A stretch of DNA of 64,000 nucleotides, taken from positions 12,762,215 to 12,826,214 of the forward strand of contig NC_091217.1 of NCBI RefSeq assembly GCF_040958095.1, written 5' to 3'. Positions 54,281 through 64,000 of the stretch are shown piece after piece. Position numbers and translations under genes: made by a program. The notes beneath the pieces are model-generated. The model saw nothing but the letters and a program-made list of their open reading frames with translations, did not search any database and was not told where the DNA came from. Origin of the DNA: Procambarus clarkii. Its lineage: Eukaryota > Arthropoda > Malacostraca > Decapoda > Cambaridae. Every line of letters begins with the position of its first letter. Within the stretch, counting starts at the first letter, position 1.

Positions 54281-55187
54281 AGGTCATGGTTTAGAACAAT
54301 AGGTCATGGTTTACAACAATAGGTCATGGTTTACAACAATAGCTCATGGTTTACAACAATAGGTCATGGTTTAGAACAGTAGCTCATGGTTTAGAACAAT
54401 AGGTCATGGTTTACAACAATAGGTCATGGTTTACAACAATAGGTCATGGTTTAGAACAATAGGTCATGGTTTACAACAATAGCTCATGGTTTACAACAAT
54501 AGGTCATGGTTTAGAACAGTAGCTCATGGTTTAGAACAATAGGTCATGGTTTACAACAATAGGTCATGGTTTACAACAATAGGTCATGGTTTAGAACAAT
54601 AGGTCATGGTTTAGAACAGTAGCTCATGGTTTAGAACAATAGGTCATGGTTTACAACAATAGGTCATGGTTTACAACAATAGCTCATGGTTTAGAACAGT
54701 AGCTCATGGTTTAGAACAATAGGTCATGGTTTACAACAATAGGTCATGGTTTACAACAATAGGTCATGGTTTACAACAATAGGTCATGGTTTACAACAAT
54801 AGGTCATGGTTTACAACAATAGGTTATGGTTTAGAACAATAGGTCATGGTTTACAACAATAGGTCATGGTTTACAACAATAGGTCATGGTTTACAACAAT
54901 AGGTTATGGTTTAGAACAATAGGTCATGGTTTACAACAATAGGTTATGGTTTAGAACAATAGGTCATGGTTTAGAACAATAGCTTATGGCTTAGAACAAT
55001 AGGTCATGGTTTACAACAATAGGTCATGGTTTAGAACAATAGCTCATGGTTTGGAACAATAGCTTATGGCTTAGAACAATAGGTCATGGTTTGGAACAAT
55101 AGCTTATGGTTTAGAACAATAGGTCATGGTTTACAACAATAGCTTATGGTTTAGAACAATAGGTCATGGTTAAGAACAATAGGTCAT
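54281..55187 (+). repeat. 20-bp minisatellite, about 45 copies, AGGTCA word
   Basis: The unit is aggtcatggtttacaacaat. The period holds at 20 across 900 bp. Variants are aggtca/agctca/aggtta/agctta and ttacaac/ttagaac. Some units end 'gaacagt', followed each time by an agctca unit. Confidence 0.98.
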
Positions 55188-55334
55188 CGATAAATGGTGT
55201 CCCATTATCGGTGACAGGAAGGCTGTTAGAATTATCTAGGTCACCCAAGGCAAATTCACGACCATACCCATGATACAAGCCACAACAGTTGGCTAACTTC
55301 CGGGCACCTGTTTAGTGATAGGTGAACAGAGATA

Positions 55335-55440
55335 TCAGATAAAAGGAAACGTTTACAAACGTGCCGTCCTGCAAGGGAATTGAACACTGGAGCATTTGGT
55401 TCTGACCCGACCACGCTGACTACTCAGCTACGTGACTTGA
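55335..55440 (-). repeat. tRNA-derived SINE
   Basis: On the minus strand: 'gtagctgagtagtcagcgtg' (A-box side) and 'gtgttcaattcccttgc' (B-box side). Confidence 0.55.
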
Positions 55441-55594
55441 TATGGCATTAATGATGTAATCAAATACTCTTTAACGTTATATCAGTATGGAAATTGAAGG
55501 AATTAAACAACGAGGTAGTGAAAGCTACATGGATATCGGTAGTTATAGATTTTGACGATGAGTTGAAGCTAGATCTTGCAGACACAAGGCGATG

Positions 55595-55695
<101 letters not shown>

Positions 55696-55739
55696 TCCTG
55701 GATTATACAGCTCCAGCATAGAGTTCATATCTAGTCAAG

Positions 55740-56220
55740 CATAAAACTAAACTGGAAAAAGTATAAAGGCTTGCCACCAGACTAGTAGCCGAACTGAGGG
55801 GTATGAGCTACGAGGAGAGACTACGGGAATTAAACCTCACGTCGCTGGAGACAGAAGAGTTAGGGGGGACATGATCACCAAATACAAGATTTTCAAAGGA
55901 ACTGATAGGGTAGATAAAGACAGACTATTTAACACAAAGTTCACACGCACAAAGGGACACAGGTGAAAATTAAGTACCCAAATGAGCCCACAGAGATATT
56001 AGAAAGAACTTTTTTAGAGTCAGAGTAGTTGACAAATGGAATGCATTAGACAGTGATGTGGTGGAGGCTGACTCCATACACAGTTTCAAGTGTAGATATG
56101 ATAGAGTCCAATAGGTTTAGGAACCTGTACACCAGTTGATTGACAGCTGAGAGGCGGGACCAAAGAGCCAGAGCTCAACCCCAGCAAGCACAACCAGATG
56201 CGTACATACACACAAACATA
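55740..56220 (+). pseudogene. CR1-like LINE C-terminal tail
   Basis: Plus-strand reading with frame changes gives KLEKVXRLATRLVAELRGMS-like sequence, YEERLRELNLTSLE and VVDKWNALDSDVVEADSIHS, then the 3' UTR words. Same family as 49300-50225 in opposite orientation. 5'-truncated just after the CA tract. Confidence 0.7.
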
Positions 56221-56333
56221 CATATCATAGGTTAAAGGAAGACACATTGCTGACCTCGAGGCAGAGAAGGACCTGACACCAGGGGAACACATTATGAGAC
56301 TACTCCAGTCATCTTCACCAACGTTAACAACAA

Positions 56334-56593
56334 GGGGCCAGATTCACGAAGCAGTTACGCAAGCACTTAAGAACCAGTACATCTTTTCTCAATCTTTGGC
56401 GGCTTTGTTTACAATTATTAAACAGTTTATGAGCTCAGAAGCACCAGGAGGCCGTTTATAACAATAACAAAAGTTGACTGGGAAGTTTTCGTGCTTGTAA
56501 ACTGTTTAATAAATGTAACCAAAGCCGTCAAAGATTGAGGAAAGATGAACACGTTCGTAAGTACTTGCGTAACTGCTTCGTGAATCTGGCCCC
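56334..56593. mobile_element. MITE-like foldback element, 260 bp
   Basis: Terminal inverted repeats start 'ggggccagattcacgaagca' and end 'tgcttcgtgaatctggcccc'. Complementarity continues imperfectly inward (cttgcgtaa, aatctttg(a/g)cggc) so most of the element can fold. No ORF. Transposase family unknown. Confidence 0.85.

Positions 56594-57788
<1,195 letters not shown>

Positions 57789-57859
<71 letters not shown>
57789..57859 (+). repeat. (TA)n microsatellite at end of Penelope-like RT
   Basis: About 35 TA units directly replace the continuation of the RT reading. Confidence 0.99.
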
Positions 57860-57862
<3 letters not shown>

Positions 57863-59034
57863 CTTTGCCCACAGTCCCCAAGTGGGCATTTGAAGGCATA
57901 GAGGACGTTAGTCTCCTTTAAGGCGTTCTGCTTTGTGTCTGAAGAGTTTTTCATGAGTAGGTTGGCCGTTTTTGGGGTTTTATAGTAAATGGTCAATTGT
58001 ATCTTCTGACTTTTGTCTGTAGGGATAACGTTCCTATTAACAATATCTTTCAGGACCCTTTCCTCCGTTTTATGAGCTGTGGAAAAGAAGTTCCTGTAAA
58101 ATAGTCTAATAAGGGGTACAGGTGTTGTGTTAGTTGACTCTTCAGAGGTTGCATGGCGTTTCATCTTCCTTTTTATGATGTCTTCAACGAAACCATTGGA
58201 GAAGCCGTTGTTGACTAGGACCTGCCTTACCCTACAGAGTTCTTTATCGACTTGCTTCCATCCTGAGCTGTGGCTGAGAGCACGGTCGACATAAGCATTG
58301 ACAACGCTCCTCTTGTACCTGTTTGGGCAGTCACTGTTGGCATTGAGGCACATTCCTATGTTTGTTAACTTAATGCAGACTGCAGTGTGGAAACCTCCGC
58401 TCCTTTCCATGACTGTTACATCTAGAAAGGGCAGCTTCCCATCCTTCTCCATCTCGTAAGTGAAACTCAACACAGAATTCCGCTCGAATGCCTCCTTCAG
58501 CTCCTGCAGACGTCTGACATCAGGTACCTGTGTAAAAATGTCATCAACATACCTGCAGTATATGGCAGGTTTCAAGTTCATGTCAACTTAGACCTTCTGT
58601 TCGATGGTACCCATGTAGAAGTTTGCAAACAGGACGCCTAGGGGAGAACCCATGGCGACCCCATCTACTTGCTTATACATGTGCCCATCAGGGCTCAAGA
58701 AGGGTGCCTCTTTAGTACAAGCTTGGAGTATTTTCCTTAGAATGTTTTCTGGTATGTCAAGAGGAGTACAGGCCGGATCAAAATACACTCTATCCGCTAT
58801 CATCCCGATTGTTTCATCCACAATTACGTTGGTAAACAGTGATTCTACGTTCAACGAGGCTCTTATTCCTGTGGCCCGTGTTCCCCGCAGTAAGTTAATA
58901 AATTCCTTTGGAGACTTTAGGCTGAAAGCACAAGGTACATAAGGAGTCAGCAAGCCAGTGAGTCGCTTCACCAGTCTGTATATGGGTGTGGGTATCTGGC
59001 TGATGATTGTCCGAAGTGGGTTTCCAGGCTTGTG
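57860..59034 (-). pseudogene. Penelope-like element reverse transcriptase, truncated
   Basis: Minus-strand reading starts HKPGNPLRTIISQIPTPIYR, then KRLTGLLTPYVPCAFSLKSP, YKQVDGVAMGSPLGVLFANF, one in-frame TAA (58590-58588), then RYVDDIF (RT catalytic YxDD, codons 58551-58540) and GKLPFLDVTVMER. It then runs to NVLYAFKCPLGDCGQR. Penelope-like elements join this RT to a C-terminal GIY-YIG endonuclease; here the reading runs into (TA)n right after CPLGDC, so the endonuclease is missing. The N-terminal part is removed by the LTR at 59036. Apart from the single stop the frame is clean over 390 codons, which suggests a fairly young copy. Confidence 0.88.
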
Positions 59035-59035
59035 T

Positions 59036-59693
59036 TGTGACGATAATCTCTTTCAAGAGAGATTGAGCCTGCTCTTCCCTCCAAAAAACGTCTCAGAAAC
59101 AACTAATATAGAAGATATATCCAACAAGTACAACAACAAGTTTTGCCCCAGAGCAAAACGTATCCAACACCGGGACACCTGCTCCACCTCCGCCACTCAA
59201 ACCGGCAAACTGCTTGTCGCTGATTGGCTGGCGCCCGTCGCACCTGCTCCTCCACCCGCCACACGAGCTGATGTCTGAGCCACCACGACCTGAGGAGGGC
59301 AGAATATATCGTGCTTTCCACAAGTTAACACGTCTCATTGGTAGACTAAGCCTTGGCTTACGTGTACTAAGGGAGGTGGCAGCTTGAAGCCAATATTCCT
59401 GCACTTATATATTTACTATTACTCACTTGTATTAACGTAACTTTTCATTTGCCAGTGATTATTCTTATTATTTTGTTTGATTGAATTATGTTACAATTTT
59501 TATGTCCAATTTTATTCATGTTTTGCTTTTCTAACGTAATTAAAATTTCATTGTTAAATTTACTTGTGTTTTGTGTGTCTTCCATTACCTTACCACAGAC
59601 GAAAGTTCCAGCTTTTTTCTTGTTTTTCTTTTGTGTGACGAGGCCATACCCCTAGCTTTTGAAACAGCCGAACACCATCGCGTTACCGTCACA
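59036..59693 (+). mobile_element. 5' LTR of a Ty3-like retrotransposon
   Basis: Bounded by the short inverted repeat TGTGACG (59036-59042) and CGTCACA (59687-59693), starting TG and ending CA. It contains TATA-like 'cagaatatatcgtg' at about 59300. It is followed after a few bases by 'agtgggggcctgccc', a position where a primer-binding site is expected. The LTR start coincides with the break in the Penelope-like RT. No 3' LTR was seen in the window. Confidence 0.6.
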
Positions 59694-60602
59694 TAAAAGT
59701 GGGGGCCTGCCCTAGGAGCTTCACTCAGGTACTGGTGCCAAGTAGTAATTTATGGTATGCGTATTTGGCTTTGGTAACGTAGCTTTTACTATTTTTCATA
59801 TTCAATTTCATTTTTATATGGTGCTGTGTGTATTGTGCATTCCGAGAGTAGCATATGGTGAAGGTGAGACAACTTTGGATTACGTGGTGACTGTAGGCCT
59901 CAGTCATACTCTTAATTGGTCATCTCTCCCTCCGTGTTATTACTCGTGTTTACCATCTTTTGTCCCTTGGATATTTCTCATATTTTCGACAGATCATCAT
60001 ATTGGTACCCTGGTACTGTGGTCTGCCCCCGGGTCAAGTGCACCTAATCTTCTGCAATCTGACTATAGGAGGATAAAGAGGGCCATAGTTCCTCTAGCAC
60101 GAACTTTAGTTGCTGAATTGGGACCTCAGCAGCAGTTCTCGCCACCAGTTGACACCTCGCACCCCTACACGTCAGTCAGAGATGATGATACATACATATT
60201 GGTAGGGAATTAGCTTTCTTTTCAGAGCACAAAAGTTCGCTAATTCTGTAAGTATCATATTAATTTCAGTGGGAAAACTTGCTTATGTCCTATAGAGACT
60301 CGGCAAGGTATGCCTACATCCTTGGACTACCAATTTTACTTTTGAGGCAATTAACTGTTTCATTTGTTTTAGAAACTCAGTTTCACTTGTTTAGTAGGAT
60401 TTTCTTGCCCTTATCCTCTTACATGAGTACCGGGTACAAGATTTCCTGCGTCCTTGATTTAAATTAATCATTTAACATCTTGTACTTAACTTTAATTGTT
60501 AAAGATTCCACAGGATAGGTACCAGTTGCCACGTTGTCCTGTTTCTGACATTCACTATATCACAACGGTATATTCGTTGTACATTTATTTGCTAATTTCA
60601 CC
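59694..60602 (+). other. LTR-retrotransposon leader
   Basis: Untranslated-looking region between LTR and Gag. A 153-codon ORF at 59752-60213 has no recognisable motif and is probably chance. Confidence 0.5.
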
Positions 60603-62135
60603 ATGTTTCGTCTCCAAGCTTTCCGTACAGATCCAGCAGGTGAAATAGGGACTTTAAGTCGTGGCAAGAGGACTGAATTACAAACTCTTGCACATGAGTA
60701 TCAACTAGAAGTTCCCTACCAAGCCAACAAAAATGAACTACACAACCTGTTACTGGATCATTTCTTAGAGCAAGGTAAGATAGACTCTGAAACTCATGAA
60801 ACTTACTATATTGCAGATAAAACTGATTTGGCAACGATGAAACTCAAACTAGAGCTGGCCAAGATTGAACGTGAGCAACAAAAAGAAGCAGCTGCCATAC
60901 GAAGGGAAGAACAAGAACGTGAGATTGCCTTACTCCGTGAACGTGAACGAATACAGCTTGAAACAAAACGACGCGAGTTGGAGATACAACACGAACCTGA
61001 CAAGCAACAAGCGACTCTGGCTATAGAGTGTCGTCAACGAGAGTTCGCGTTGGAAACTTCACACCTCGCTCAACGCCAGCAAGCTACTGCCAATCTTCCC
61101 ATCAGTTTTAATATATCACATGCAAGTAAGTTAATGCCATCATTTGTAGAAGCAGAAGTTGACGTGTTTTTTACCACCTTTGAAACCCTTGCTAATCAAC
61201 TCAGTTGGCCTGCCGACCAATGGGCCACACTTCTCAGAGTACATCTTACAGGTAGAGCTGCAGTCACACTCAGTACTTTGGCGTCTGAGAATGACTACCA
61301 GACTCTGAAACAAGCAGTGTTGGACGCCTACCTTCTCTCCACCGAAAGTTATCGAAGGAAATTCCGTGACCACCTGAAGGCAAGTACCACTACCTTTCTC
61401 GAGTTTGCCAACACAAAACGGAGATATTTTATGAAATGGCTGGAAGCAGCACATGTCTCTACCTTTGCAGAACTCGTCAACCTTATGCTAGTTGAAGAAT
61501 TCTTGAGGCGTGTGCCGCCTCCTGTCCGTCTATATTTAGCAGATAAAGAAGAAACCGACTACCTGAAGTGTGCTAAGTCGGCTGACACTTACAGCCTCAT
61601 CCACCGGCTGACACCAGAACCATCCTCCAGTAAGAAGTCGTGGTACAGTTACGAGAAAGTGAGTACCTATCAAGCTGGCTCGCAATTGTACTGCAAGTAT
61701 TGTAGACTCTATGGACATACCATAGATAAGTGTGGGAAGTCTCAATACAAAGGAACCACCGACACGCAAAAACCCAAACCAACTCCTCCTAAGTCCGGTA
61801 AGCCTGTGATGAATGTTGGTGTTCATGGTAATGATCTTTCTCTTTTCAGTAACCACCTGTATACTGGAACTGTCTCTGCCAACGGTTCAAATCCGGAGGG
61901 ACGTTTCAAATTGAAGATCTTGAGGGACACAGCGGCTCTTCAATCGATCATCTTGAAGTCGGCTGTGCCCAACATCGCCTACACCGGAGAAACTGTCTTC
62001 ATCACTGACCTCACTGCTACCACTCCTTATCCTCTCGCCAGAGTCCACCTGGATTGTCCCTTCGTGAACGTGAAGAACTTTCGGAGATTAGCGATTTTGA
62101 ACAAACGAACATGCATTTTTATTCACATAGATTAA
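60603..62135 (+). CDS. Ty3-like retrotransposon Gag with start of protease (pol missing)
   Basis: 510 codons from ATG 60603 (MFRLQAFRTDPAGEIGTLSR). N-terminal globular segment to about residue 70, then a long charged coiled coil (about 75-165: LELAKIEREQQKEAAAIRRE and so on), a capsid-like domain (about 175-325, with WATLLRVHLTGRAAVTLS), then a CCHC zinc knuckle (Cys364, Cys367, His372, Cys377). Next is a retropepsin-like start, LRDTAALQSIILKSAVP, where Asp442 is followed by T-A instead of the usual T/S-G. The reading then changes character at about residue 480 and stops, so RT, RNase H and integrase are absent. A host-gene origin is unlikely given the LTR 0.9 kb upstream. Confidence 0.85.
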   Translation: MFRLQAFRTDPAGEIGTLSRGKRTELQTLAHEYQLEVPYQANKNELHNLLLDHFLEQGKIDSETHETYYIADKTDLATMKLKLELAKIEREQQKEAAAIRREEQEREIALLRERERIQLETKRRELEIQHEPDKQQATLAIECRQREFALETSHLAQRQQATANLPISFNISHASKLMPSFVEAEVDVFFTTFETLANQLSWPADQWATLLRVHLTGRAAVTLSTLASENDYQTLKQAVLDAYLLSTESYRRKFRDHLKASTTTFLEFANTKRRYFMKWLEAAHVSTFAELVNLMLVEEFLRRVPPPVRLYLADKEETDYLKCAKSADTYSLIHRLTPEPSSSKKSWYSYEKVSTYQAGSQLYCKYCRLYGHTIDKCGKSQYKGTTDTQKPKPTPPKSGKPVMNVGVHGNDLSLFSNHLYTGTVSANGSNPEGRFKLKILRDTAALQSIILKSAVPNIAYTGETVFITDLTATTPYPLARVHLDCPFVNVKNFRRLAILNKRTCIFIHID

Positions 62136-62364
62136 GAAGTAGGTTGGATGGCAGGGGTTGTGAGGGGGAGATAAGAAAGAGTGTGAAGGCAGAGAGTGGC
62201 ACCCACCTTCACCCACCAGGGAAGGATATGAGGGGCGGATGAACCCTGTGGTCCACGGGAGGGTGAAGGGAGACTGGCAGTAGCGAGATTGATGGTGGTG
62301 ATGGATGATGGGCGGAGGAGGAGTCCCCCGCCCTCAGAGCACCTATTGAACCACCCCACATACT
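62136..62364. other. Sequence after truncated retrotransposon
   Basis: Purine-rich, no recognised feature. Confidence 0.5.
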
Positions 62365-62512
62365 TTTTTTCTACCGTAGACGTGGCTACACATTTAAGTT
62401 GCTAACCAGCATATATACATTTTCTTCTGTCCTCTATGGACAGGGTTAGTGATTTGTTAAACGCATAGTTCAGTGATTTATTGAACAATCAACCACAGAA
62501 GGTGATTGCAGT
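62365..62512 (+). repeat. Dispersed repeat, copy B (copy A at 47205)
   Basis: Contains 'ttttctaccgtagacgtggc', 'gcatatatacattttcttct' and 'caatcaaccacagaaggtga'. Confidence 0.75.
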
Positions 62513-62624
62513 GCTCTTAAAATGCTTATCTAACCTACAGACATAAATTCACAGATTTACGTCTGTCCTACATAAACAGTGTTCGAGGTGTCTTTTTACA
62601 TAGTGTCGTTAATGTGCGTTTTTT

Positions 62625-62975
62625 TTCTCACGATCTTCTCCATCACCTTGCATGGTATACAAGTTAAGGACACTGACTTGTAGTTCAGTGCTTCTTGTCT
62701 GTCACTCTTTTTGTATACTGGGACTACATTAGCCGTCTTTCATATTTCCGGTAAGTCTCCCGTCTCCAGTGACCTACTCTACACTATGGAGAGTGGCAAG
62801 CAAAGTGCTTCTGCACACACACTCTTTCAGTACCCATGGTGAGATTCCGTCCGGACCAAAAGCCTTTCTCACGTCCAGATCCAACAGGTGCCTCTTGACC
62901 TCATCTCTGGTAATTTCGAACCCTTCCAAGGCCGCCTGGTTTACCGCCACCTCTCCTAGCTCAGAGACTTTACAC
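62625..62975 (-). pseudogene. LINE RT fingers fragment
   Basis: Minus-strand reading with stops gives EVKRHLLDLDVRKAFGPDGI, SPWVLKECV, then a YKK..ALNYKSVSLT-like segment and MEKIV. These are the same RT motifs as in 9420-9650. Decayed. Confidence 0.6.
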
Positions 62976-62989
62976 TACTGCGTGTGTGT

Positions 62990-63425
62990 GTGTGTGTACT
63001 CACCTAGTTGTACTCACCTAGTTGTGCTTACGGGGGTTGAGCTCTGGCTCTTTGGTCCCGCCTCTCAACTGTCAATCAACTGGTGTACAGATTCCTGAGC
63101 CTACTGGGCTCTGCCATATCTATTTTTTGAAACTGTGTATGGAGTTAGCCTCCACCACATCACTGCCTAATGCTTTCCATCTGTTAACTACTCTAATACT
63201 GAAAAACTTCTTTCTAACGTCCCTGTGGCTCATTTGGGTACTCAGTCTCCACCTGTGTCACCTTGTTCGCGTACCACCCGTGTTAAACAGTTTATTTTTA
63301 TCTACCCTGTCAATTCCTCTGAGAATTTTGTAGGTAGTGATCATGTTTCCCCTTACTCTTCTGTTTTATAGTGTCGTGAGGTGCATTTCACGCAGCCTGT
63401 CTTCCTAACTCATGCCTCTTTGTTC
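62990..63425 (-). pseudogene. CR1-like LINE tail
   Basis: It shares 'gggggttgagctctggctct', 'cctgagcctactgggctct' and 'ctccaccacatcactgccta' with 49330-49480. It encodes the same tail with stops and is a different fragment from 62625-62975, because its order on the minus strand is wrong for one copy. Confidence 0.65.
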
Positions 63426-63440
63426 TGGGACTACTCTAGA

Positions 63441-63907
63441 GCAGGCCCACAAGACGTGGGTATGCTGCAGCAGGCCCACAAGAGGTGAGTATGCTGCAGC
63501 AGGCCCACAAGAGGTGGGTATGCTGCAGCAGGCCCACAAGACGTGGGTATGCTGCAGCAGGCCCACAAGAGGTGGGTATGCTGCAGCAGGCCCACAAGAG
63601 GTGGGTATGCTGCAGCAGGCCCACAAGAGGTGGGTATGCTGCAGCAGGCCCACAAGAGGTGGGTATGCTGCAGCAGGCCCACAAGAGGTGGGTATGCTGC
63701 AGCAGGACCACAAGAGGTGGGTATGCTGCAGCAGGCCCACAAGACGTGGGTATGCTGCAGCAGGATCACAAGAGGTGGGTATGCTGCAGCAGGACCACAA
63801 GACGTGGGTATGCTGCAGCAGGACCACAAGACGTGGGTATGCTGTAGCAGGACCACAAGACGTGGGTATGCTGCAGCAGGACCACAAGAGGTGGATATGC
63901 TGCAGCA
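63441..63907 (+). repeat. 29-bp minisatellite, about 16 copies
   Basis: The unit is gcaggcccacaagaggtggg plus tatgctgca. Variants are aggccc/aggacc/aggatc and gaggtgg/gacgtgg. The ctgcag palindrome occurs in almost every unit. Because 29 is not a multiple of 3, the array gives spurious ORFs of up to 193 codons. Confidence 0.97.
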
Positions 63908-63953
63908 TACCCACATTTCCGATGAGGGTTCGAACTCTCATCACAGTTCCTGT

Positions 63954-64000
63954 GAATTTTCTCATTATTCTTATTCTTATTCTCATTATTATTATTATTA
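63954..64000 (+). repeat. ATT-rich simple repeat at window edge
   Basis: attcttattctt then an (att)n tract that runs off the window. Confidence 0.9.

Noticed and set aside
58990..59020. Hammerhead ribozyme core suggested by 'ctgatgattgtccgaa'
   Set aside because: It falls inside the RT coding reading, and the GAAAC box and closing helices are absent.
60603..62135. A domesticated Gag-like host gene
   Set aside because: An LTR lies upstream, a protease start is attached, and the reading ends abruptly; nothing shows host retention.
63405..63986. 193- and 161-codon ORFs rich in Cys/Pro
   Set aside because: They are frames through the 29-bp minisatellite.

Overview
This is eukaryotic, AT-rich, repeat-laden DNA. 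It most likely comes from a decapod crustacean, probably a crayfish. The reasons are GT-AG introns of several kb, a host gene spread thinly over 20 kb, and a mix of DIRS-like retrotransposons, CR1-like and RNase-H LINEs, a Penelope-like element, tRNA-derived SINEs and long minisatellites. No bacterial, phage, CRISPR or operon organisation is present. Species assignment is inference from family resemblance only.

Two host genes are recognisable. (1) RTEL1, minus strand, positions 20716 to 1130: the first six coding exons (280 residues) of the telomere-maintenance DNA helicase, running off the left edge. The joined exons keep Walker A, all four Fe-S cysteines and the DEAH box, and every junction is in frame. 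(2) A SAC1-type phosphoinositide phosphatase (SACM1L), plus strand, 31942-33741: 599 residues with no coding intron, the catalytic C-X5-R motif and two C-terminal membrane spans. The genes are head to head. A CpG-richer block at 26740-27152 holds a candidate minus-strand donor and a candidate plus-strand donor, so it may be a shared divergent promoter with 5' UTR exons (inference).

Layout: 1-20.7 kb, RTEL1 exons in introns packed with DIRS-like tyrosine-recombinase elements, LINE pieces and SINEs. 20.8-26.7 kb, a DIRS 3' half, a LINE with RT and RNase H, and LINE tails. 26.7-27.2 kb, candidate promoter. 27.2-31.9 kb, putative first SAC1 intron with foldbacks, a LINE remnant, a 26-bp minisatellite and a 189-bp satellite. 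31.9-33.7 kb, SAC1. 33.7-38 kb, AT-rich 3' flank and UTR. 38-48 kb, LINE tails, SINEs and a Tigger/pogo transposase pseudogene. 48-64 kb, a tandem-repeat-dominated region: arrays of 29, 22, 28 (about 100 copies), 20 (about 45 copies) and 29 bp, CA and TA tracts, a MITE, a broken Penelope-like RT, and a Ty3-like LTR plus Gag inserted into it.

The genes do not form a pathway. Apart from RTEL1 and SAC1, essentially all coding signal is mobile-element protein, nearly all of it broken. No clearly new biological system was found. The best leads are the intronless SAC1, the shared-promoter candidate, the DIRS palindromic ends, and the large arrays that regularly repeat an E-box or a nuclear-receptor half-site-like word.
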